A DNA stretch of 64,000 bases. Source: Pasteurella dagmatis (GTDB taxonomy: Bacteria; Pseudomonadota; Gammaproteobacteria; Enterobacterales; Pasteurellaceae). The notes under the pieces are model-generated. The model saw only the letters and a list, made by a program, of their open reading frames with translations. It searched no databases and had not been told where the DNA came from. The stretch covers positions 868,001 through 932,000 of the forward strand of contig NZ_LT906448.1 in the NCBI RefSeq assembly GCF_900186835.1, written 5' to 3'. Positions 11,344-19,904 of the stretch are shown here, piece after piece (the first letter of the stretch is position 1; each line of letters opens with the position of its first letter). A program made the position numbers and the translations under genes.

Positions 11344-11353
11344 GGAACACTTT
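11344..11353. repeat. Candidate attL core, direct repeat GGAACACTTT
   Basis: GGAACACTTT occurs here and again at 15394-15403, five bases past the stop of the truncated integrase gene. The two copies bracket the whole island. Ten bases is short, so this is suggestive only. Confidence 0.3.
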
Positions 11354-11407
11354 TTGAGCGCTAAGAATTAGAAGTGACAGGGTTATTAATTAAGAGGAAT
11401 TTACAAT

Positions 11408-11429
11408 AAAAGGGCTGTATAGCCCTTTT
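11408..11429. terminator. Bidirectional stem-loop terminator
   Basis: AAAGGGCT-GTAT-AGCCCTTT: 8-bp arms flanked by A and T runs. It lies downstream of the 70-residue membrane-protein gene on the minus strand. Confidence 0.75.
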
Positions 11430-11525
11430 ACATTACTAGCTAACATAATACTTCTGACATAAATTGTCTCTATAAAAAAGCCCAACATTTGCTGATGCTT
11501 CTCGCTAATATTTCGTTTGTTCAGA

Positions 11526-11738
11526 TTATTTCCAGTTTTTCACTACATTAATCGTCACATTAAAAATAAAACCACCTAAAAGACCTAAGGCTATGACTCC
11601 CCACCAAGGTAAATTAATATCAAAATAAATAAAAGTACTGGCTAAGAGACCAAGTGGGATTAACACAATTAGAAAAAGAATCAGAAAATAACCAACACTT
11701 TTTACTACAAAATCAAATAAGAATTTAATTTCCCTCAT
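11526..11738 (-). CDS. Small two-helix membrane protein (70 aa), tandem copy 2
   Basis: Unrecognised 70-residue protein. Residues about 13-35 and 45-66 form two hydrophobic segments (FLILFLIVLIPLGLLA; GVIALGLLGGFIFNV) with a PWW turn between them. AAGGAGG is placed 7 bases before the ATG, so translation looks real. Its N-terminus (KFLFDFVVKSVGYFLI) resembles that of the neighbouring 85-residue protein (RFLFKEVSVVVGFFLI), and the two genes share a 26-bp leader, suggesting tandem duplication. It lies inside the phage-derived island, downstream of the MuF-like gene. Function unknown; an accessory or immunity role is only a guess. Confidence 0.65.
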   Translation of the reverse strand: MREIKFLFDFVVKSVGYFLILFLIVLIPLGLLASTFIYFDINLPWWGVIALGLLGGFIFNVTINVVKNWK

Positions 11739-11781
11739 GTTTTTCCCTCCTTATTTACATTTGAATATAACAAAAACAACT

Positions 11782-11814
11782 TGTTTTGTTTAATATTTTA
11801 TTAAAACAAAACAT
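11782..11814. repeat. A/T-rich inverted repeat between the two small genes
   Basis: TGTTTTGTTTAAT and ATTAAAACAAAACA form a near-perfect stem with one bulged base. It separates the tandem membrane-protein genes and may act as a weak terminator of the upstream gene or a regulatory structure. Confidence 0.4.
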
Positions 11815-11875
11815 AGAGCGTTTTTTCTAGTCTAATAAAAAGACCTCTAAATTGTGTTTTTGAAAGAGGATAGAT

Positions 11876-12133
11876 CTACTTAATAATGACGTATTTAACT
11901 TGATTTTGTTTATCTTCTTCTCGTTTCATTTCTTCAAGCTCTCTCTCGATCTTTTTATTGATAATATAAAAGGTGATTACCGCAGCGAATACTAAAAAAC
12001 ATAAGCCTCCAATAACATGATACCAATACAGGTTATTTAGAACAAAAAACAGCACGAAGAACAGTAATAATGGGATAAGAAAGAACCCTACCACAACACT
12101 GACCTCTTTAAATAAAAAACGCCACATTCCCAT
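11876..12133 (-). CDS. Small two-helix membrane protein (85 aa), tandem copy 1
   Basis: Unrecognised 85-residue protein with hydrophobic segments at about 12-34 and 38-58, then a highly charged tail (KKIERELEEMKREEDKQNQ) that should be cytoplasmic and helical. GGAGG lies 6 bases before the ATG at 12133. The leader at 12140-12165 matches the leader of the 70-residue gene at 22 of 26 positions. It is transcribed in the same direction as the phage remnant and lies after its terminator. Likely a horizontally acquired accessory gene; no function can be assigned. Confidence 0.65.
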   Translation of the reverse strand: MGMWRFLFKEVSVVVGFFLIPLLLFFVLFFVLNNLYWYHVIGGLCFLVFAAVITFYIINKKIERELEEMKREEDKQNQVKYVIIK

Positions 12134-12185
12134 ATTTCACCTCCTTATTTACCTTCAAACATAACAAAAATAGTCTATTTTTTCA

Positions 12186-12207
12186 ACCGCACTATAAAAA
12201 GTGCGGT
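12186..12207. terminator. USS-derived stem-loop terminator
   Basis: ACCGCACT and AGTGCGGT form 8-bp arms around an A/T loop, with a T-run on the plus side and an A-run on the other. It separates the phage remnant from the small membrane genes. Confidence 0.6.
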
Positions 12208-12223
12208 CGGTTTTTCAGTGGTT

Positions 12224-12349
12224 TTATGCTCTTACTCCAGTTAAATTTCTCTTATCAATAATCTTTTCAGCTAAATCTAACCAGTGGATACATTGTGCTT
12301 GGCAATCATAGGCTACCCCACAACAAATGCTGTGGGGTTGTTGGTTACT
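12224..12349 (-). pseudogene. Out-of-frame coding-like tail after the phage gene
   Basis: Overlapping the end of the MuF-like gene in another frame is a short open stretch ending at 12224 whose product reads CQAQCIHWLDLAEKIIDKR and then NLTGVRA before the stop, which looks like a genuine protein C-terminus. It has no obvious start of its own, so it may be the original C-terminal part of the phage gene or a neighbour, separated by a frameshift near 12315-12350. Chance coding cannot be excluded. Confidence 0.3.
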
Positions 12350-14646
12350 TCATCGGTTGAACCGTTAGCTTTGGCGTTATCTAATACCTTTTCAGCCTCT
12401 AGCATTGCTTGTTTGTCAGTTTTTAATAGTTCAATATTTTTTTCAATAGAATATCGTGCTGATACCCAATATGCAGCCTTTTCCTTAGCTGTTTCTTCAT
12501 TAATTTTACCGTTAGATTTTTTGGCAATCTGTGCAATTTTGGAAAGGATTGATTTAAGGAAGTTAGTTTCTAATTCAGAATTTAATGCATCACGTTTACC
12601 TTTTGCGGTGTACATTGCATCTTTTAGTCTGCGTTTCTCGTGGTCGTGACTTGAAGTTTTTCCTGTATCATCACTGAATTTCATTTCATCAATCCAATCA
12701 TTAACAGGTCGTAGGCTATCTGCTAACCACTCGTCTAATTTTGCAGCCCCTTTATTAACCGCCTCTTTGAGGTTCTTGCGTGAAGTGAATACATCCCACC
12801 ATTTAGGCTCTGGATTGATATTGCCCCCGCGAGATAATTCTAGGACGGATGTATTTCCACCTTGAGAAAATGGAGTAGTTTTAGAAAACTTCATTTGCTC
12901 ATTCTGATATTGACTTAGATCGGTTCCGGTTTTAATATTGAACGCAAAAAGGTTATCAACGCTAGTTAGCATATTGGGCAATTGAAGCCCGCCACTTCTA
13001 GCAAATTGATAGCCTTTTGTTTTGTTCCAATATATTGTTCTTGATAAATCATTTCCAATTTGAGTATTCCAATCACGTCCATAAACACTGGTAATATTGA
13101 TTACTTCTAGCTTATCGTCGACACGCTTTAATTGTAGTGCAGCAATTAGAGGTTTATCTTTTCCATTTACGACTTCACTTAATTCAGTTAAAACTACTAA
13201 TCCGTTTGGGTTCATTGAACTCGGATTTGAACGCATAATAGCGACTGGATTATTGATTTGCTCTGGCAAACGTTTTAAATCATCCCCTGTAACACTATGT
13301 TCAAAAAGGGCTTTTTTAATGACACTTTCACGCATTGCAATTTTTACCTCACTTAGTCCTAACATTTTCAATACAGGCGGTGTTGTTCCCATATTAATAT
13401 AACGTTTTGGATTGGACGGTCCAGCATTTTCAATACGATCAACCGCCTTTGCAAAACTCGAACTTGGTTCCTCGTTTAAACTGAATTTGGCGTTATTAAA
13501 TTTATTATTACTTAGAACATCTCCACCAGCACTTTTATTGATATCACTTAATAGACTAATTAAATCATTATGACCGAACTTATCCGCCGTTTCTTTACCA
13601 AATAATTTTGCAATAAACTCACGAATTCTTTGTGCGGTCATTTCAAACCAAGATTTAAGCCCTTTTTCATGTCCTTTTGGAATATCAATTCCATAGCGAC
13701 TTTTAAGCTCGTCTAGCTTACCTGTTACATAGGCTGCGTGTAGCTCGGCTAATGCTTCTTCTACTGCTAAGTGACGATTCTGTGCGGTTTCTGAGCGTTG
13801 TTTTTGAATGGCGTTAGCAAGTTTATTAATGGTGCTGTTCTTATCAATCTTCGCCATAAGTTCGTTAAACTCCGCACCAAACTTAACGCCCAATCCTCTG
13901 TGTGCTAGTTCATGCCAAGCAACCCAAGCTAAACGCTCATCACGAGTTAAAACGTTACTTGCTCGGATGTTATCTGCAACAATGAAGATTTTACCTGTCT
14001 TAGGATTGTAGCCAGCTTCTACCGTTGGATCTGTAATACCTATTTCAGTAGCAGTTACGATTTCGACATGTTTGGATAGGTGCTTGCCGACAAAACGAGA
14101 GATTTTATTATGGATAGATGTAAGATTTGGGTTTTGAGGTTGTTTTTTGTTCTGAGTGTATTGACTTAGATCGGCTTCGGTTTTAATATTCTTTGCAGAA
14201 AGGTGGATATCTGAATCGAGTCCAGGGGGCAATTGAAGCCCGAGACGATTCATAAGATGTCTACCTTTTGTTCTATTAAGATAAAGCAGATCATTGTGTA
14301 AACCATTTTGGATTTGCGACTCACTTCTGCCATATACACTGGTGATGTTAATTAACTCAATACCCTGATTTGTTTTCTTCAAGTGAAGCGCTGCAATTAC
14401 TGGCTTATCTCTATTCCCTTCTTGTTCTATTAATTCTGTTAAAACAACGTAAGAATTATCTCTTGTTGATGACTTCATTACTGCAACTGGATTATTAATT
14501 TGAGATGGTAATTGTTTTAATGTTTCAGATGTCACATTGTGTTTATCTTGCATTACTTTGTGCAACACTGCACCACTAATAACAACATTAGCATCAGGCA
14601 AGCCTAGCATTTTTAACACATCAGGCGTTGTGCCAACATCAATCAC
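12313..14646 (-). pseudogene. Phage polyvalent/MuF-type protein remnant with duplicated domain and HExxH
   Basis: Open frame of 777 codons starting at GTG. Residues about 1-160 and 415-585 are two copies of the same domain: each opens with GTTPxVLKMLGL, then LPxQINNPVAxM, VVLTEL, KPxIAALxLK, INITSVYGR and NKTKG, and ends with KT..DLSQY. This resembles the C-terminal domain of phage MuF head proteins, described as an effector-like module; the assignment is from memory of the family. Between the copies is a metallopeptidase-like motif (AWHELAHRG). The C-terminus is rich in charged helices like large phage polyvalent proteins. The frame begins directly in a domain, overlaps the stop of a portal-like fragment and has no good ribosome binding site, so it is probably a deletion fusion within a decayed prophage. 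It lacks consensus USS copies. Confidence 0.6.
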
Positions 14647-14819
14647 TTGTTGCTGTGTTGTTTTTGCGTTTCTTTCACAAGCAAAGCAGATGTACCACGT
14701 GCTACTACTTGCATATCGCCTTTCACCTCGTTATCGTCGCTCATTACCATATTGTATTCGTAAAAACGTCTAATCAATGGCTTAGTGACGGCATCATCCC
14801 ACTCTTTTACCTGACGTCT
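14643..14819 (-). pseudogene. Phage portal protein-like C-terminal fragment
   Basis: A 58-codon open stretch on the minus strand ending in TGA, preceded by an in-frame stop at 14820-14822 and lacking its own start. Its product contains KEWDDAVTKPLIRRFYEYNM followed by a GDMQVVARGTSALLVKE segment, which resembles the end of phage portal (head-tail connector) proteins. Its stop overlaps the GTG of the MuF-like frame (GTGA). It abuts the integrase fragment, so the prophage interior between integrase and portal has been deleted. The family assignment is tentative. Confidence 0.5.
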
Positions 14820-14825
14820 TTACCT

Positions 14826-15389
14826 AGTCCTACTCTTGGAATTAAAAAGTTCAAAATGTCTGCAAGAGATGTTTATGTTGAAGATCATATCTATAAAATT
14901 TTTTACGATCTAGCGAATCAAGATATGAAAGACTTAATGGATATTGCATATTTAACTGGTCAAAGACCTGTTGATATCGTTGGTATGACCGTACATCAAA
15001 TACATGATGGCATATTACATATTAATCAGAAAAAAACAAAAAAACGATTACGTTTCAAAATGACAGGTCAATTAGCGACTATCATTGAACGTAGAATCAA
15101 AAACACTTCACAAGTATTTTTATTTCAAAATAAGCGGAAGCAAAAACTTTCTCGCCAAACATTAACAAATTGGTTTAGTGATTTAAGAGAACTAGCATTG
15201 GCTCAGTATCCGAGCTTAGAAAGTGAAATAAAAGAAGTCCAATTTAGAGATCTACGAGCTAAAAGTGCGACAGATATATTCTTGTTACAAGATACAGAGA
15301 CAGCGAAAATACAGCTAGGTCATACAGACCAAAAAACAACAAAACGTTACATCAGAAAAGACAAAATTATATTGCCGTTAAACTGTTAG
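14826..15389 (+). pseudogene. Truncated phage tyrosine integrase
   Basis: C-terminal catalytic half of a phage-type tyrosine recombinase. Visible pieces are AYLTGQRPVDIVGM (first catalytic Arg), the beta-hairpin Lys region (KKTKKRLRF), VQFRDLRAKSATDI (HxxR-like box with the second Arg, where the usual His is Phe or Arg) and LGHTDQKTTKRYIR (His box and Tyr nucleophile). Recognisable similarity starts around 14826-14856 (MSARDVYVED), so the arm-binding and core-binding N-terminal domains are missing. Open sequence further upstream in the same frame is antisense to the portal-like fragment. Almost certainly non-functional, unless the Met at 14856 yields a catalytic fragment. Confidence 0.8.
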
Positions 15390-15393
15390 TTTT

Positions 15394-15403
15394 GGAACAC
15401 TTT
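15394..15403. repeat. Candidate attR core, direct repeat GGAACACTTT
   Basis: Second copy of the 10-mer found at 11344-11353, placed directly after the integrase stop as expected for an attachment site. A related GGAACGTAACTT follows at 15414. Confidence 0.3.
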
Positions 15404-15481
15404 CCCGTATTTCGGAACGTAACTTTTTAAAATTAGCTACAAGCAATTGATTTATAAGGCTAAAAAATAAGGCTTTTCAGT

Positions 15482-15925
15482 TTAATTGTTACCATCAATA
15501 ACAAACTCAAACCAATCAATCACATCTTTTTCATGAATGCCGTTTTGAATTAGGATATTGGCATTTTTAACTGAATCAGCTGAACCGGAAATTAAGGGAT
15601 GCCAATCAAAGAGAGGTTTGTTTTCGTGTAATAAACGATAGGCACAAGTTGAAGGAAGCCAATGAAAATCAGGTAGATTCTTTTTAGTGAGTTTTATGCA
15701 ATCAGGTTCAAATTTAAAGCGCTGGCAATAATTGGTACATTTGCCAGTGTCTAAATCTAACAAGTTACACGCAATCCGAGTGTAGTATAATTTTTTGCGC
15801 TTGCCTCGCCCTTCAATGAATTTTCGGTAGCAACATTTACCACAGCCGTCACAAAGAGCCTCCCACTCTGCGTCATTCATTTCTAGCAATGTTTTATGTT
15901 TCCAAAATTCTGGATCTAGCTGCAT
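15482..15925 (-). CDS. ycgN: YcgN family cysteine-cluster protein (UPF0260)
   Basis: Conserved cytoplasmic protein of unknown function with a cysteine-rich CxxCGxCC motif (CDGCGKCC) near residue 27, plus NLLDLDTGKCTNYCQRF, EPDCIKL and WLPSTCAYRLL. The cysteines are likely to bind a metal or Fe-S cluster; the YkgJ/YcgN superfamily is annotated that way. Length is about 147 residues from ATG 15925, or 151 from an in-frame GTG at 15937; neither has a strong ribosome binding site. It is the first conserved chromosomal gene to the right of the phage island. Confidence 0.9.
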   Translation of the reverse strand: MQLDPEFWKHKTLLEMNDAEWEALCDGCGKCCYRKFIEGRGKRKKLYYTRIACNLLDLDTGKCTNYCQRFKFEPDCIKLTKKNLPDFHWLPSTCAYRLLHENKPLFDWHPLISGSADSVKNANILIQNGIHEKDVIDWFEFVIDGNN

Positions 15926-15998
15926 TAGATTAATCACTCAATTTGCCCAAAAAATTAAGTGCGATATTTTACCGCACTTAATTTACAGATCAATGACT

Positions 15999-16598
15999 TT
16001 ACATCGCTCTTGGCTTTTTATGGATAAAACTGAAATATAACTCCCAAATCACAATGATAGCCGTCAAGCTTAGATACACAATTGAGGCTAAAGTAATATT
16101 TTTCACTGACCAATAATAATGTATTGCTCCAAACAGCAAGGCAAAATAACCGAGTTTATGCACATACCGCCAAGATTTCCCCATTACATTTTTTACTGCA
16201 GGCAATGAGCTCACAGACATCAAAGTCAAAATCAAGAATGAACCAAGACCTATAATTAAATACTGTCGTGAAACAAGTTCTTGCAAAAACAAACTGAGAT
16301 CACCGCCTAGCTCAAGAAGAAAATATGAGGCAATATGTAAAATAGCATAAAACCACCCCCATAATCCCAATGCACGACGCAAAATTTGTAACTGAAATTG
16401 TTTCAATAAATTAAAAATAATTCCTAATACAAATACAATTAACAAAATCGTGATCGCTGTGAATCCAAGAAAATGTTGAATTTCTTTAATCGGATCTGCA
16501 CCGAGTTGCGTTTCATCGCCAGTTAATAATACACAGGCTAACCATAGTGCAGGTAATGCAGATAAACTATGTGCAACAACTCTTAACATTTTTAACAT
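15999..16598 (-). CDS. msrQ: Heme-binding membrane subunit of methionine sulfoxide reductase
   Basis: Integral-membrane b-type cytochrome (ferric reductase-like fold) that passes electrons from the quinone pool or flavin to MsrP. It has 199 residues (E. coli 211) and about six hydrophobic segments, with histidines at HFLGF, YAILHIASYF, YVHKLGYFAL and GAIHYYW available for heme. Its ATG overlaps the msrP stop (TAATG), so translation is coupled and the two are an operon. Confidence 0.95.
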   Translation of the reverse strand: MLKMLRVVAHSLSALPALWLACVLLTGDETQLGADPIKEIQHFLGFTAITILLIVFVLGIIFNLLKQFQLQILRRALGLWGWFYAILHIASYFLLELGGDLSLFLQELVSRQYLIIGLGSFLILTLMSVSSLPAVKNVMGKSWRYVHKLGYFALLFGAIHYYWSVKNITLASIVYLSLTAIIVIWELYFSFIHKKPRAM

Positions 16599-17551
16599 TA
16601 GAAATATTCCCTTAAATCTAAGCCTTTGTATAAATGAGCCACTTCTTTTTCATAGCCATTAAACATCAAGGTTGGTTCACGTTTGATGCCTAAGATGCCA
16701 CCGCCACCAATGACACGTTCAGTTGCTTGTGACCAACGTGGATGATCCACTGTTGGGTTTACGTTTGCATAAAAACCATATTCTTGTGGAGCTGCTTGAT
16801 TCCAAGTTGTTACTGGTTGCTCTGAGGTTAATTTAATTTTGACAATAGATTTAATATTTTTAAAACCATATTTCCAAGGTACAACTAAGCGAATTGGTGC
16901 ACCATTTTGTGGTGCTAATGTTTTGCCATACAAACCAACGGATAATAGCGTTAATGGATGCATTGCTTCTTCGATCGTTAAGCCTTCAACATAAGGGTAA
17001 ATTAATCCACCACCAAAGAAAGGATTTTTCACACCTGGCATTGTTTCTGGATCATATAAGGTTTCAAACGCCACATATTTTGCTTTGCTAGTTGGTTGAA
17101 CTAAAGCAAGTAATTTATTTAATTCAAAACCGATCCAAGGGATCACCATTGACCAAGCTTCTACACAACGAAAACGGTAAATACGCTCTTCCAATGGTAA
17201 TTGTTTCATTAGTTGATGAACATCAAAAGTCATTGGCTTTTCAACTTCACCTTCTACACGCAATGTCCAAGGTTCTGTTTTCATCGCCGAGGCATATTTC
17301 GCTGGCATTTCTTTGGCTAAACCAAATTCATAAAAGTTGTTATAACCAATAACTTTATTTTCAGGCGTTAATACGAGCGATTGTGAATTGTTGTCTTTTG
17401 CAAATGAAAGTACTTTACGCCCATCATCATTTGCTTGTGCAATATTGGGTATAAGTGACGCTGCCCCCATTACGCCCATTGCTTGAATCAATTTTCTACG
17501 TTCAAAAAAGATATGTTCTGGTGTGACATCATTTTCAGTAAATTTTCGCAT
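16598..17551 (-). CDS. msrP: Periplasmic methionine sulfoxide reductase, molybdopterin subunit
   Basis: Reduces protein-bound methionine sulfoxide in the periplasm using Mo-molybdopterin. The start at 17551 has GGGGGAAAA directly upstream and gives 317 residues; an earlier in-frame start is unlikely. The twin-arginine signal [19 protein letters not shown] is near residues 17-35, ending at the likely AQA cleavage site. [18 protein letters not shown] contains the cysteine that ligates molybdenum. Other family segments are [16 protein letters not shown] and [20 protein letters not shown]. First gene of the msrPQ operon. Confidence 0.96.
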   Translation of the reverse strand: MRKFTENDVTPEHIFFERRKLIQAMGVMGAASLIPNIAQANDDGRKVLSFAKDNNSQSLVLTPENKVIGYNNFYEFGLAKEMPAKYASAMKTEPWTLRVEGEVEKPMTFDVHQLMKQLPLEERIYRFRCVEAWSMVIPWIGFELNKLLALVQPTSKAKYVAFETLYDPETMPGVKNPFFGGGLIYPYVEGLTIEEAMHPLTLLSVGLYGKTLAPQNGAPIRLVVPWKYGFKNIKSIVKIKLTSEQPVTTWNQAAPQEYGFYANVNPTVDHPRWSQATERVIGGGGILGIKREPTLMFNGYEKEVAHLYKGLDLREYF

Positions 17552-17766
17552 TTTTCCCCCAATGTATGATTGGTTTATAAAATAAAACATAACTTCATTA
17601 ATTATTGATATGATGAATTAGACGACAATCTGCTCAAAGTTCTTACAGGAAAATAACAATATTCTTCATATAAGAAAAGTGCGGTGGATTCTCCATAAAT
17701 TTTTTATCACTTATGTTATGATACATCAGGTAAATATATAGCATATTTGAATTTAACAAAGGAATA

Positions 17767-18090
17767 ATGATGACCGAAATTATAAAACTCGATCCGGATC
17801 AAGCTATTGATATTGCTTATGACATTTTTCTCGAAATGGCACCTGAAAACCTAGATCCTGCTGATATTTTATTATTCAACTTGCAATTTGAAGAACGTGG
17901 TGCAGTAGAATTTGTGGAAACCGCTGATGATTGGGATATGGAAATTGGTGTACTAATCGATCCTGAGGCTTATGCCGAAGTTTGGATTGGTTTAGTGAAC
18001 GATAAAGATGAAATGGAAGATGTGTTTGCAAAATTCTTGATTTCACACCGTGAAGAAGATCGAGAATTCCATGTAATTTGGAAGAAATAA
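17767..18090 (+). CDS. yciU: Putative double-stranded DNA mimic protein (YciU/HI1450 family)
   Basis: A 107-residue, extremely acidic protein (for example [20 protein letters not shown]) nearly identical in pattern to H. influenzae HI1450, whose structure mimics DNA and which has been reported to bind the HU protein. It should act in the cytoplasm, competing with DNA for HU or another binder. Starts at the first of two tandem ATGs, with AAAGGA just upstream; this length matches HI1450. Single gene, ended by a strong terminator that it shares with convergent thiI. Confidence 0.93.
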   Translation: MMTEIIKLDPDQAIDIAYDIFLEMAPENLDPADILLFNLQFEERGAVEFVETADDWDMEIGVLIDPEAYAEVWIGLVNDKDEMEDVFAKFLISHREEDREFHVIWKK

Positions 18091-18105
18091 TCAACATACA
18101 CAAAC

Positions 18106-18136
18106 AAAAATGCTGAGCTTTCCCTCAGCATTTTTT
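18106..18136. terminator. Stem-loop terminator between yciU and thiI
   Basis: AAATGCTGAG-ctttcc-CTCAGCATTT followed by a T-run on the plus strand and an A-run on the other side; it can serve both convergent genes. Confidence 0.85.
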
Positions 18137-18151
18137 ATTTTTCATATGAAA

Positions 18152-19594
18152 TTAACGGCGAAAAACCTTCACATTTCTAAAACCTTGTTCTTTTAAGTAC
18201 AACGCTTGTAGTTTACTCATTACGCCACGCTCACAATATAAAAGATAGTTTTTGCTTTGATCTAATGTTGAGAATTGTGAAGACAATTTATAGAACGGCA
18301 TTAACTTCACATTATCCATTTTTAATGGATTTTCATCGGTTTCTTCAGGGCTACGAATATCCAGAATCACATCCTGCGATGCGAATACAGAAACAGTATC
18401 GACTTCAACCACTTCTCTTTCGGTTTGCTCTGCAATTTGACGAATATCTAAATATTGCGCATTTTGTACCGCACTTTCTAACACATCAAAATTGAAATTC
18501 CCCTCTTCCAATTCAATTTTTTCTTTTATCGCTTTTACTGTTGGATTTTTTGAAATCACACCACAAAATTCAGGCATTGATTTTGCAATATCATCTGTAC
18601 CTATCTCTTTTGCCATTGCGATGATTTGTTCTTTATCGTGAGTGATCAATGGTCGTAGCACTAAGCAGTTAGACGCCTCATCAATTAAACGTAAATTCGT
18701 TAAGGTTTGGCTAGAAACTTGCCCCAACGCTTCGCCAGTGACAATGGCTTGAATACCAAAACGTTCTGCGATACGACTTGCCGCACGCACCATCATACGT
18801 TTTAACACAACGCCCATTTGCCCGTTATCGACTTTTTCTAAAATCTCGCCAACAACGCCTTCAAAATTGATCGCCACAAAACGGACTTTGTGTGATTCGC
18901 TATAACGTTGCCAAATATGATACGCCATTTGTTTCACGCCGATCTCGTGTGCTGCACCGCCTAAATTAAAGAAACAATAATGAACACGGGAACCACGACG
19001 AATCAACATATAACTGGATACGCCTGAATCAAAACCACCAGAAATCAACGAAAGCACATCTTCTTGTGTACCAATCGGATAACCACCAATCCCTTGGTGA
19101 CGAGCTCTCACCAACATCATTTTGTCGTTTTCAATGTCAATGCGCACCGTCACATCAGGTTTACTTAACTGTACTTTTGCTGAAGCAATATGTTGGTTTA
19201 AACCACCACCTACATAACGCTCTACATCTAAAGAATTAAACTCGTGTTTCCCTTTACGTCTCACACGTACACAGAATGTTTTATTCTCAAGGCTTGAACC
19301 TACATCTTGCAATGTTTGCTCAAAAATATCATGCATTGTTTCAAATGGCTTTTCATCAACTTCTAAAAAGTGATGAATACCAGGAATACGCTGTAATAAT
19401 TCTATCAAGTGCGGTCTATTTTCTTCATTTTTTGAGCGTACTTCAATGTAATCCCAATGGCGCACTACTGCTACTGAATCATCGTATTTATTTAAAATAT
19501 TGCGAATGTTCCCTGTTAAAATCTTCACGAATCGTTTACGCACTGATTCACTTTTAATCATAATTTCAGGGAAAAGTTTGATGATAAATTTCAT
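18152..19594 (-). CDS. thiI: tRNA 4-thiouridine / thiazole sulfurtransferase
   Basis: Makes 4-thiouridine at position 8 of tRNA and supplies sulfur for the thiamine thiazole. It has 480 residues (E. coli 482): an N-terminal ferredoxin-like and THUMP region (to about 165), the PP-loop ATPase motif [13 protein letters not shown], then a C-terminal rhodanese domain with the persulfide cysteine in [15 protein letters not shown] (about residue 454), which marks the long gamma-proteobacterial form. Ribosome binding site ACGGAAAT just before the ATG. Divergent from torY. Confidence 0.97.
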   Translation of the reverse strand: MKFIIKLFPEIMIKSESVRKRFVKILTGNIRNILNKYDDSVAVVRHWDYIEVRSKNEENRPHLIELLQRIPGIHHFLEVDEKPFETMHDIFEQTLQDVGSSLENKTFCVRVRRKGKHEFNSLDVERYVGGGLNQHIASAKVQLSKPDVTVRIDIENDKMMLVRARHQGIGGYPIGTQEDVLSLISGGFDSGVSSYMLIRRGSRVHYCFFNLGGAAHEIGVKQMAYHIWQRYSESHKVRFVAINFEGVVGEILEKVDNGQMGVVLKRMMVRAASRIAERFGIQAIVTGEALGQVSSQTLTNLRLIDEASNCLVLRPLITHDKEQIIAMAKEIGTDDIAKSMPEFCGVISKNPTVKAIKEKIELEEGNFNFDVLESAVQNAQYLDIRQIAEQTEREVVEVDTVSVFASQDVILDIRSPEETDENPLKMDNVKLMPFYKLSSQFSTLDQSKNYLLYCERGVMSKLQALYLKEQGFRNVKVFRR

Positions 19595-19904
19595 AATTTC
19601 CGTCTATTTAGTCACATAAATTTATAAGCCGTGCATTCTAGCAGATCACATAAAGAATAAAAAATCTTTAAATTATTTTTAAATACAACCCCATTATAAA
19701 AATAATTATATAACAATAAAGAATAAACATATTTAACGACCATTAAATAAGGCATTATTCCTCCCATACCCTTCCAATCTTTGATTTAAATCAAAAACAA
19801 TTCTGCCTATACACCTACAATAAACTAACTATTTTTAAGTATTCAATGGTATCCATATCATTTTGTTATATAAGTAATTATATAACATTATTTTGGAGTG
19901 ACTT
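19595..19904. other. thiI-torY divergent intergenic region
   Basis: 310 bp of very A/T-rich DNA. Contains the FNR-type promoter for torY (separate entry) and, by position, the thiI promoter. Nothing else recognisable. Confidence 0.5.
19781..19828 (+). promoter_or_regulatory. FNR-dependent class II promoter of torYZ
   Basis: TTGATTTAAATCAA (19781-19794) is a perfect match to the FNR consensus TTGAT-N4-ATCAA. A -10-like TACAAT lies at 19816-19821, predicting a start near 19828, so the FNR site is centred about 41 bases upstream, the class II activation position. This fits anaerobic induction of an S-/N-oxide reductase. Confidence 0.8.

Larger units (their letters stand above)
11133..11525. other. 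Intergenic region upstream of malQ; left edge of island
   Basis: About 390 bp without a convincing gene. It should hold the malQ/glg promoter (minus strand), a candidate attachment-site repeat at 11344-11353 and a terminator hairpin at 11408-11429. No CRP site matching TGTGA-N6-TCACA at both halves was seen; TTGTGATTTTT at 11300 has only one good half. Confidence 0.5.

Noticed and set aside
12317-12338. CCCCACA/TGTGGGG inverted repeat at the end of the phage frame
   Set aside because: It lies within coding sequence and has no T-run; the USS-type stem at 12186-12207 is the likelier terminator.
12284-12649. 121-codon plus-strand frame and similar frames over 13097-13402 and 13808-14011
   Set aside because: Antisense shadows of the MuF-like reading frame with no ribosome binding sites or recognisable domains.
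14628-14825. N-terminal 66 codons of the long open frame leading into the integrase fragment
   Set aside because: This part is antisense to the portal-like fragment and does not look like an integrase arm-binding domain; recognisable similarity starts at about 14826.
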